The position numbers and the translations under genes were made by a program. The notes beneath the pieces were generated by a model, which saw nothing but the letters and a program-made list of their open reading frames with translations, had not been told where the DNA came from and searched no databases. Positions 56,272 to 64,000 of a stretch of DNA of 64,000 bases are shown here, one piece after another. The stretch spans positions 17,508,890-17,572,889 of the forward strand of contig JBCFYV010002255.1 of assembly GCA_039000515.1 (NCBI GenBank), read 5' to 3'. The stretch is from Timema cristinae. Taxonomy: Eukaryota > Arthropoda > Insecta > Phasmatodea > Timematidae. Numbering within the stretch: the first letter of the stretch is position 1; each line of letters begins with the position of its first letter.

Positions 56272-56297
56272 AAATCACCGCGTGTTAATACATTTTA
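56198..56297. repeat. Palindrome centred on a TA tract
   Basis: 'aaaatgtattaacacgcggt' plus 'gatt' (56198-56225) is mirrored as 'aaaatcaccgcgtgttaata' plus 'catttt' (56271-56297) across about 45 bases of alternating TA. The arm is the SINE's own 3' end, so the palindrome arose after that SINE was in place. Confidence 0.9.
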
Positions 56298-56551
56298 TAT
56301 ATATGCATCTGGACTGAAAATTGATATTTAAACGTGGTAGGGAAAAAAAAAATCATAGACCCTGAATTGTACTAAAAATAACAGTAAGACTAATTTAATA
56401 GACAATATTGTTTTACCTGTCGACAGACCAAAAAATTTTAATATTTTACTTGGTCCGAGTCTCAGCAGTGGGTGTAATTGGTGTGGTTTACCCTTTTGTA
56501 ATCTAATAACGTGGTTTGGAAAAAATTTGGCACTTACTATATAAACTCACA

Positions 56552-56772
56552 GTTGTGTTGAGCTCAACTGCTGAGGACGGGGTGATCGAGGTTCGAATCT
56601 CAGTCGGGTGAACTGAGGTTTTTTGCCCTAAATGGTTTACCACTCTCCCTACACGCAAATGCGGTTTCACTTCCTCTAATTAAACCCTTATAATTCCTAA
56701 TCCATTAGCGTAATTAGTACTTAAAGCGTATAACCCGAACGGGTAGTAAGACGCGGTGCTAAATAATAATAA
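56552..56772 (+). mobile_element. 5'-truncated SINE A with 13-bp duplication
   Basis: It starts inside the head ('agttgtgttgagctcaactg'), with B box 'cgaggttcgaatctcagtcg', and runs through the full tail and (AAT)n. TATATAAACTCAC flanks it at 56539-56551 and 56773-56785. A young copy of the same subfamily as 4244 and 30603. Confidence 0.9.
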
Positions 56773-56789
56773 TATATAAACTCACCTCT

Positions 56790-58345
56790 TATTCACTAAC
56801 CTATTAGTTTAAATCAATGATAAACCTTACATTAAACGTAAAAAAAAGAAATGTAAAACAGTCATAATGTTATAAAAGCAAAGGGGAAGTCGTTGATTGA
56901 TTCTATTTCAATACAATTGGGGATGTTTTCATATTCTAGTGAAGTACCATATAATTTTAAAGCCTGTCTTTCTATTCATTTTATTATATATTACTTTTTT
57001 TTCAATATACTCTATTGCTCAAAAAATCGTGTGCATAAAATCGGCGTTCTAAATGGACGATACAAAAATAGTGACAGGCTTAGAAAAAAGCATTGTAATA
57101 ACTTACCCTGCAGTGCTATAGGATCATTGACTCACAGAACAGGGCTTATCCGGATCAGTAGAGATTTAGAAATGGTTCATTCATTTCATAAATATGTATT
57201 GCGCTTTATTAAAGTGAAATGGATGGTTGAATCCGTTATAGAGAGACCCATATCTCACTTTATTGAAATATTTTTTGATCCTTACAATAGTTTTTATAGT
57301 ACGATAACTAAATACAATATAATATTAGATGTATGAGAATATATCAATATAGTATTCATACTTTTATTTATCAATTATAACGAGATTTTGTTTTAACTAG
57401 ATCAAATTAGCATTTCATCTATCTGTCTGTTCAGATCTTAGTTCATCGATAGCTGTCAAATATGTTGACCAATTTTAACAAAATTTGACTTGAACATTTG
57501 ATTTTACTAGTAAACATTAAAACTTAAATAAATACATTGTTATATAACAATAAAAATATAAGAGAAGGAATGGCCACCCAACAATACCATACAGTGTTAT
57601 TAACGACTTATTTGAATACTCTTAAGCTATGTTAAAAATCACAATTTAAACCTAATGAGCTTCCGTCAATTCGCATTTAGTTTTATCAAGGCAACCAAAC
57701 ACTGAAATAAAAACAACCATAATGGCAATAACCTTACAATTTCTGTTTATACACTCGAAAATAAAACATGCCGATATTAAACTGTTCTAATATGCGTTGA
57801 AAATCATCAAGAGTCATCACATAACTCTCCACGCGTGTGAATTTCTGCGCCATTCAAATATATTTTGCTTTATATCATCTGCGAACGTGTGTTTCATGCT
57901 TTATTCAAAGCAAGACATAACTTTAAAAAAAACTATTGATGAATAATTATAAGTAATAAAAGATTACGTGGTCTGACACGTTTATCTAACGCGGTCTTTC
58001 GTTTATATCAATTATTAAGCAAGCTTTTAACCACCTGTTGCGCTTCAGTGGAGTCATTAATCATTTTTTTGAAGGTAAAAGAAAGAAACAAAAATGTATA
58101 AAAAATGTCACGTTATGTAAGAGGAAGTATTTTAAATTAAATTAAGATCGTCAACTTAGTTTGTAAGCTTGTCTCAAAATCTTGTCAGCTGTATTTAAAT
58201 GAAAAAGGATTTAATATAGATGTTTGAGTAACAATGTTGAAAGAGTATTTTGTTTTTATACAAGTGTACATAAAAAATATTTCACCTTTCTTACATATTC
58301 ATGCTAATTTATTATTTGTTTTATATCCATTGCATTTCCCTACAC
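56790..58345. other. AT-rich sequence, no gene supported
   Basis: A plus-strand open stretch of 147 codons (56893-57336) has no recognisable domain, and its composition matches the surrounding AT-rich DNA. 57410-57600 resembles the tandem units at 8180-8640. Confidence 0.4.
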
Positions 58346-58349
58346 ATTT

Positions 58350-58510
58350 ACACATTTAGATTACACTAATATGTTAGAGATAAGGATGGTAGAATTAATT
58401 GAAGATGTAAACAAATATTCATGAGGAGAGAGTAGAAAATCTCTAAGGGTAAAAACTCATCCACTGTAACGTCCATCTCTCCTATCTAGCATATAATGAC
58501 TTTAACCTCT
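58350..58510 (-). mobile_element. SINE A copy, very degenerate
   Basis: 'ttacactaatatgttagaga', 'gaggagagagtagaaaatct' and 'gtccatctctcctatctagc' follow the family A order on the minus strand. Head and tail ends are lost. Confidence 0.4.
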
Positions 58511-58679
58511 TGTGACTTTCCTGAAACAAGTCACCCGCCCTGCCGGTTGCGTTCTGTGTTTGTGCAGGGTGCAGCAAACTTTTTATGTGTTGATTCCATG
58601 GGTTGGAGTCAAATACCGACCAATACATACTTTCAATAATTATTTTCTTGCAGTGACAGTAGGGTATACACATTTTTAT

Positions 58680-58975
58680 ATTTATTTATAATACGATATA
58701 TGGATTTTTACTTCGTTTGAATAATTTTATTTCATATGAGCAGGGAATATATATTTTTATTTCGATTTGAGTAAGATATACATATTTTTTATTTTGATAC
58801 GAGTAGGTTATATATGTATGTATTGGATATAAATATTTTTATTTCCATACGAGTAGGGTACATTTATTTTGATATGAGTAGTATATACATTTCTATTTCG
58901 ATTGATATTTCTATTTCAATACGAGTAGGGACTATATATATATATATATTTTTTTTTCGATACGAGTAGGATATT
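58680..58975 (+). repeat. Degenerate array of 'atacgagtagg' units
   Basis: At least seven copies of a roughly 30-45-bp unit, T/A-rich then '(t/c)gatacgagtagg': for example 'tttcatatgagcagg', 'ttgatacgagtagg', 'tccatacgagtaggg', 'caatacgagtaggg', 'cgatacgagtagg'. It lies about 165 bp on the donor side of the dlg1 exon, within its downstream intron. Confidence 0.8.
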
Positions 58976-59130
58976 GGCACTTTTAAGTCGATAGCACATA
59001 CTTAGGAGGAGTTCTAATAAGATGAATTTCGCTCTAGGGTCATTTCACTTGTAGCTTCGCAAAATGGTGAGTGTGGTGGTCTTATACAAATTAAAGGCGG
59101 GGGGAGCCCACCAACTAACAAAAGAGGAGG

Positions 59131-59138
59131 GTACTCAC
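59131..59138 (-). other. Splice donor of the dlg1 exon
   Basis: 'gtgagtac' directly after the GAC codon; a near-consensus donor. Confidence 0.8.
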
Positions 59139-59275
59139 GTCATTATTCGTGTACGAGGGCGTGATAGGCCCATCGCTGGCCTCCCATTTGTTGGCAATCC
59201 TGATCGTCTCAGCAGTCTTCTGCTGGATAGACTTGGTGTCATCCAAGAGTGTCAACTCGTAGAACTCCTGTATAT
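59139..59275 (-). CDS. dlg1: Discs large (Dlg1) exon: end of L27 domain and linker
   Basis: A 137-bp minus-strand exon. The acceptor reads 'tatgttgcag' (59276-59285) and the donor 'gtgagtac' (59138-59131). The only frame without a stop encodes 45 residues beginning 'IQEFYELTLLDD', continuing 'KSIQQKTAETIRIANKWE' and ending 'SYTNND'. In Dlg/SAP97 proteins the N-terminal L27 domain, which mediates MAGUK oligomerisation and Lin-7/CASK-type binding, ends 'ALLD-IQEFYELTLLD'. The first two bases (AT) would complete a GAT Asp codon from the previous exon, giving exactly that junction (phase 1 in, phase 0 out). The linker leading to PDZ1 follows. Codon use and GC content stand out sharply from the AT-rich flanks. 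The neighbouring dlg1 exons (upstream L27 exon, PDZ1) were not found, so they lie outside the window or escaped notice. It is present only in L27-containing isoforms, if this gene behaves like the fly's. Confidence 0.88.
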
Positions 59276-59285
59276 CTGCAACATA
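59276..59285 (-). other. Splice acceptor of the dlg1 exon
   Basis: 'tatgttgcag' on the minus strand. The polypyrimidine tract is weak, and the SINE A tail begins only about 55 bases further upstream. Confidence 0.75.
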
Positions 59286-59329
59286 TACCAAAATTCATAA
59301 TCATCACATTTTTTTACTTTAATTTAGGA

Positions 59330-59826
59330 CCGAATACTACTATCCATTCAGGTTATACGCTTATGTATTAATTGAGGGGGTCAGGTCTAAAACATGATCT
59401 CTCTCATTTTATTAAAAATATGGTAGCACGGATTTTTTGATAGCTTACCTTTCAAACTAAAAGTAGTTTTTTTTATAATAGTTCAGTCAATTTTGTGGAT
59501 AGCTAATATCAAACGAATAATATATATATCGAGTATTTAAAGATTTTATAGACGTTTAAATAGTGAAAATCTGCTATCAAAATCCGTGAGAGTTATAATG
59601 TTTTTGCTCCAACCTCCTCAATTATTATGCTAATACGTTAGAGATGGAGAATGTTTCAATTCTGAGGATGTGTACCCCTGTTTGCGTGGAGAGAGAGTGG
59701 AAAATAATTTAGATAAATACATCTTCCGCACACCAAGTAGGTATTCTAACCTCAATATCCCCGTCATAAGCATTCCAGTCTATTGCGATAGTGACGTGTC
59801 AGACCATTCCGCCACCGAAGTAGGTT
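59330..59826 (-). mobile_element. SINE A interrupted by a MITE, next to the dlg1 exon
   Basis: The tail part ('tccattcaggttatacgctt', to 59373) and the rest (59620-59826, ending 'cgccaccgaagtaggttt') form one minus-strand SINE A copy split by a 246-bp element. It lies in the same orientation as the gene, immediately upstream of the exon's acceptor. Confidence 0.8.
59374..59619. mobile_element. MITE inserted in SINE A, 246 bp
   Basis: AATT flanks it at 59370-59373 and 59620-59623. The ends are imperfect inverted repeats: 'gagggggtcaggtctaaaac' at the left and 'gaggaggttggagcaaaaac' read from the right, continuing through 'atctctctca/aactctca' and 'cacggattttttgatagc/cacggattttgatagc'. The superfamily is not assigned. 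'ggggtcaggttt' also occurs at 63301 without the rest of the element. Confidence 0.65.
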
Positions 59827-59841
59827 TATGATTACTATTTT

Positions 59842-60095
59842 TTTATCACCACGTCTTACTGCCTGTTCAGGCATGTATATACATATATGATAAACTCTAT
59901 TAGGGCAGGGATTAAGACGGTATAATCTTAGAGATAATCTACCCGCATTAGCTAGAAGGATGGTAGGAAAAAATTTAGGAAAATCCACCCCAAAAGACCG
60001 GACCTGTGTTCGAACCCTGATATTCCTGTTATCAGCAGTACAGTCTACTGCGAGAGTGACGCCTTAGACCATACAGACAACGATGCCGAGTTATA
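59842..60095 (-). mobile_element. SINE A copy
   Basis: Tail complement 'ccacgtcttactgcctgttc', B-box complement 'gtgttcgaaccctgatattc', and head complement 'ctactgcgagagtgacgcct' followed by 'acaacgatgccga'. Diverged; it sits about 20 bp from the previous SINE. Confidence 0.7.
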
Positions 60096-60099
60096 TTAT

Positions 60100-60680
60100 T
60101 TATACCTTTAAAATAACATAATATATAGTAAAATCTGATCACTGTTGGCCTAAAAATATACTAATTTTTATTTTCAAAAAGGTTATTTCTATAATAGTTA
60201 GATTCTATCAACCTAAATAAGGCTAGCCATGAAGTGAGATGGGCTCTTAACCTCTGGATTTAAATTTCAAGAAAATACATTTGACTCTAAAAGTTATTAA
60301 AATCGAATAACGTTATTTAAAGTTATTGTCATTAAAACAAGCTAATTTCAAATTTCAACTTGAGCACACAAACTGTTTAAGAATACGGCTATATTATATT
60401 TAATGGTGATAAAAACACCTAATTTCAAATCATAAAACTTATTTACGTATTCCTGACACCTCGGATATGGACTTTAGAGTCGTAGGTGTGGGGGTTTATA
60501 TTACAGATAGTCTACTCATCAAGCTCAAAATGAATTACGTTAAGTGTTCTCTGGCTATAAACCAAAGCTATTCTCATTTGGACTAGGCTTGGGCGGTACT
60601 TAAGTATTGATAGCAGACATTTCCTCACGAGTAAATGAAAAGGAACAAGTAATTTGTCCTTTTAGATCACCTGATTTATA
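60100..60680. other. AT-rich intron sequence, nothing recognised
   Basis: No motif is supported. Confidence 0.4.
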
Positions 60681-60684
60681 ATAG

Positions 60685-61640
60685 TGTAACGTGGGGCGCA
60701 CGTGACCTGGGAGGGTCACAGGCCATTCACACATTCTTTTGAGGATATTGGGGTATTTTGCAGGCTAAATATGAATTAAAATACTCGCAGATCACTCAAG
60801 ATTTTGATTATTAAAAATACCACTAAAAATTTCACAGAATTAAATATACAGCTAAACAATTCACAAATTAGGCAGTCAAAGTAATTATATAAATTAATAA
60901 ACTAATAAGCACATAATAAATAGAATAACGCTGAATAAATTAATACTAAGCAGTTCACTGAGCTAAGTAATACTAGTAATTGTCTTTAAACTAATAAACA
61001 AATGAAAATACATAAATAAAGTTAGACTGGATTAATTATAACCAAAAAGTTCACTACTCAGTGATATAGGCAATTGTTTGTAAATCGATACACAAATGAG
61101 AACACATAAAATAGATTTACATCAAATCAAATAAACAGTTTGTTAACAAAAACACTGAATAAATATTCAAACAACCAAATATCAGTTTCCCAAAATTCCC
61201 GCTCACGAAACAATCCAATTTCAATGTTAAAGACACTCACGGTACCCCGCCACAGGTCCCAGCACCATACACACTACACCGGCATGCGCCACACGAACAC
61301 AAGACTCGCTGGTCCACTCCCGGACTCGCTGGTCCACTCCTGGACTCACTGGTTGAGAACTAAGAACTGAGCACACCTGGCTATCGCTGAGCGTGTATAT
61401 ATATAAAGAAGAGAGAGAGAGGTGGTGCCAGCTAAGGGTCTGGAATCCTCCACTTCTAGAATATTAGGTCAGTATTAAAAAAAACCAGATCCTTCCAGAC
61501 TTGTCTCCATCCTCCCCCTGTCCCCTCTAATCCGCTAGTCAAGTGAAAAGGCAGTCTACCTACCTGCCAGACAAGGAGGGAGACAAAGAGAACAGGGAGC
61601 ACAACCAGGGTAAACAATGAGAGCGCACCGGTCCCACTGT
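60685..61640 (-). mobile_element. Possible solo LTR or promoter-bearing segment
   Basis: The left edge 'tgtaacgtggggcgcacgtg' (on the minus strand ending 'cgccccacgttaca') looks like an LTR border. The right part contains a TATA/Inr promoter arrangement on the minus strand. No second LTR, primer-binding site or flanking duplication was found, and no AATAAA was noticed downstream of the putative start. LTR identity is therefore a weak proposal, and a host alternative first exon is the main rival. Confidence 0.25.
61234..61407 (-). promoter_or_regulatory. TATA + Inr + exon-like segment with donor
   Basis: On the minus strand, 'tttatatatatac' (61407-61395) precedes 'gctcagttctt', an insect-type initiator (A at 61368), by about 33-37 bases. 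About 130 bases of GC-richer sequence follow, with two copies of 'ggaccagcgagtc', then 'gggtaccgtgagtgtc', a good splice donor (61240-61234). The orientation matches dlg1, and the exon at 59139-59275 is the next one downstream. It could be a transposon promoter. Confidence 0.35.
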
Positions 61641-61989
61641 TAAAATAAAACACTAATCTTGTTACATCAGTTATAGCTAAACTATTGTGAAACATAAAAA
61701 TTATGACTAAGGAATCTAATACAAGTGTTGTTTTTCTTCTAGAAACGTTTATAGCTGTTTGTATTGCATTACTTCTATTTATAAATGACAGAGCATAAAA
61801 CAACATAAATTTCAAGGAGGAAAAAAATAGCAAACTAGAGTTTATAAGTGACTATTTTAATTTTAATGTGTATTCCTCAAATGTATAAAAAGATAGTTTG
61901 ACCATCAATCATGATATTTGTAGAAATAATCGTGGTCTAAGAAAATAGCGAATCTTCTATTTAAAACACATTAGTGAATCTCTATAAGA

Positions 61990-62212
61990 TTATTATTATT
62001 ATTATTATTATATTATTATTAGCACCGCGTCTTACTACCCGTTCGGGTTATACGCACTTACGCTAATGTGTAATGGTAGGGTGATTGTGATATGAAATGA
62101 AGGACCTACAGTTTAACGTGGAATCCGAACCACGGTGGAGACCTGGCATTCCTCACATTCACAAGATGTCTTGTCAGAGGTGAAGGAAGGGTTTGGTAAT
62201 CAGATAAATCTT
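61990..62212 (-). mobile_element. 5'-truncated SINE B with 15-bp duplication
   Basis: TGAATCTCTATAAGA flanks it exactly at 61975-61989 and 62213-62227. (TTA)n tail at the left, tail complement 'cccgttcgggttatacgcac', body through 'ggtttggtaatcagataaat'. The tRNA-like head is missing. This is one of the youngest insertions in the window, judging by the perfect duplication and tail. Confidence 0.95.
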
Positions 62213-62229
62213 TGAATCTCTATAAGAAA

Positions 62230-64000
62230 AACCTCTATGAGGTAATTGCATTATATTTGAAAGAAGGTACAGGAAAGGTGGTATAGAAACATATAAAAGG
62301 GTCGAAAACAATATGGCTTTTATACTGAAAATAAGGCACATTTCACACTTAACATTTCTGCTATTGAACAAAGAGGTAATGTTGCCTCTTGAATAAAATC
62401 GATCGTCACCACCCAATCCCCTGACTTAGGTTTAATTCTACCGGATATCATCATGGAGGAGTACGCGCAACGCAACTTCCGAAAAGAGGAAACACTAATG
62501 AGTAAACTATGGGGAAAACAGTTAATGCATTATATTTGGCCAACTTTTCACTCCTATTATATTGGTTAGATTTTTAAATGATTTTTTCTTAAATAATAAA
62601 GAAAACACACAACGTAGGTGGTCACACAATCTAAGGCATCGTTGTAAAATACTGTAGGCCCCTACTGCTGACGACGAGGTGTTTAGGGTTAAAATCCCAA
62701 ATGTGTGTACTGCGGACTGTATTTTATCAAAATCCTAGAAAGTAAACGTGATTTACTATTAATGTATTCAAATTACTAAAACTTAGGTTCCCCTAGTGAA
62801 AAATAATTAGTATAATCTAATATTTATCTTCGGCCAAGGTTTAAAATAGCTAGAAAGTGATTTAGAAGGTTATTTGAATAATATATTGGTAATTAGCTAA
62901 TCTTATATTACTTTAGTTAAAAGTATTATGTCGATACTTTGAGCTAGAACATAATATAAAAGAAACAAGAATCATAAAAAAAGAATATTAACATTTCACG
63001 TTAAGCTGCTAGTGTCACCATGGCTTACACCTTTTCATTACGAAAATTCTGATGCGTTTATTATAAAATACTATCCTCCTTATTCCTAACTTATTATTAA
63101 AATATGTTTTCGATCCCAGAATAATAGTAATACATCGAGGCAAAAATAAGAGGCAAAATATATAATGTGATGCTTGTGTGGGCCTATGTTTGTCTCTGTG
63201 TATTTTACTTCATCGTTGTGTTCAAATCACAAATGAAACGCATTCAGAACCTAAAAACCACTGGGTGTATTTTATTTTCTCACTTCCAGGATTTATTTAA
63301 GGGGTCAGGTTTGTAAAAATTGATAAAACAGCAATTTAGAGCACAAAATCTTTAGATGCAGCTTCCAAAGTTATTCTTTTGTTTAGGGTATCAGATATAA
63401 AATGACTTAATAAAATATACCTTAAATTTTTGTAATGTATTTAAATGTGCTCAAAGCTATGGAAAGTATATTAAATATAGGTTTCAAACAAATTATTTTA
63501 TGAAAACATGTGTATCTGTGTAAGAATGTCCAGATTAATAAAAAAAAACATTAATAGGTGTATTTATTTCTACAACAAAAATAATAGGGTTACATTTTAA
63601 ATATAGTAATATTTATAAACAAAGTCGTGACAATATATAATATATAGCTGGAATTTAAATATAGTTCAATAATAGTCAAGGAAAACTAGTTCAACTTTTA
63701 TAAATCTAAGCTTACACTCTTTTGAATATTCTTTGTATTATACGCCTTTTAAGCACATAGCCATTATTTTAGTTAAATTCAAATAATTTCATTTTCTTGG
63801 AATTTATTCATTTTTTAATACACATTGTAATCATTTAAGACATAGTTAATATATTGTTCCTTTTTTTAGATTATCCTAGTAGAATGTGTCCACTATTTTA
63901 AAAAAATGTTTAAGAAATTAACATATCTAAGCCTAAAAATATTAACCTGTGGATTCTGGGAAGGCTAGAAAAGGTCAATATTCTTGCAGTTTTTATAGCA
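62230..64000. other. AT-rich sequence with SINE A scraps
   Basis: 62635-62725 has a B-box-like 'gtgtttagggttaaaatccc' after a 'ctgctgacgacgag' head scrap. 63735-63800 may be a tail scrap ('gtattatacgccttttaagc'). No gene or exon was recognised, and the upstream L27 exon of dlg1 was not seen. Confidence 0.35.

Noticed and set aside
56893..57336. 147-codon plus-strand open frame
   Set aside because: AT-rich Ile/Phe/Tyr composition like the flanks, no domain, no splice evidence. Chance frame or very old transposon remnant.
61247..61290. 'atgccggtg' on the minus strand as the MPV start of Dlg
   Set aside because: The ATG is followed after three codons by an in-frame TAG, so it cannot start the protein.
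61140..61380. Plus-strand open frame ending 'LVHSWTHWLRTKN'
   Set aside because: It is antisense to the TATA/Inr/donor arrangement and is driven by the 27-bp direct repeat. No domain.

Overview
The window is animal nuclear DNA, most likely from an insect. It is AT-rich, has no bacterial-style gene layout, and is filled with tRNA-derived SINEs, mariner/hAT/Harbinger-type DNA transposons and decayed LINEs. Only one piece of host coding sequence is recognised with good support. It is a 137-bp minus-strand exon (59139-59275) with a clean acceptor and donor. It encodes the end of the L27 domain and the following linker of Discs large (Dlg1, a synaptic/septate-junction MAGUK scaffold). The simplest reading is that most of the window is intron of a dlg1 gene transcribed right to left, and that the SINE+MITE complex at 59330-59826 and the degenerate array at 58680-58975 closely flank this exon. 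The species cannot be named from the sequence.

Layout, left to right. 0-11 kb: SINE copies, a dead hAT transposase (minus, about 2985-3770), an intact SINE with a 13-bp target duplication (4244-4493), two pairs of diverged tandem units (6.2-6.7 and 8.2-8.6 kb), and a broken FLYWCH/MULE transposase gene (9.1-10.2 kb) followed by a 167-bp tandem pair. 12-16 kb: a short mariner-derived MITE, a decayed element carrying a near-perfect 198-bp Harbinger-type hairpin, and a 796-bp hAT-type element. 17-31 kb: SINE families A and B, a complete but dead mariner (23512-24788), and an inverted pair of LINE tails (25.6-26.8 kb). 33-40 kb: a cluster of tRNA-like SINE heads, an R1/I-group LINE tail on the minus strand (34.35-35.81 kb), and more SINEs.

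40-45.7 kb is the most striking part. A mariner-like element (39986-45653) with about 80-bp inverted ends has been split by a 4.5-kb insertion flanked by an 8-bp duplication. The insertion ends in a 1.17-kb near-perfect palindrome (arms about 540 bp) centred on a TA repeat. 47-51.7 kb: a mariner-derived MITE, an R1/I-group LINE tail inserted into an older minus-strand LINE, and a GC/CpG-rich island. 52-56 kb: a foldback MITE, a 58-bp minisatellite with alternating variants, a hAT MITE, and a second palindrome centred on a TA tract. 58-64 kb: the dlg1 exon with its flanking repeats, a promoter-like segment near 61.3 kb, and a SINE B copy with a 15-bp duplication.

There is no operon or pathway here. 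Almost everything outside the exon is transposon-derived or unrecognised AT-rich sequence. Nested insertions give a partial relative chronology. Boundaries marked by target duplications are exact; those of degenerate copies are approximate.
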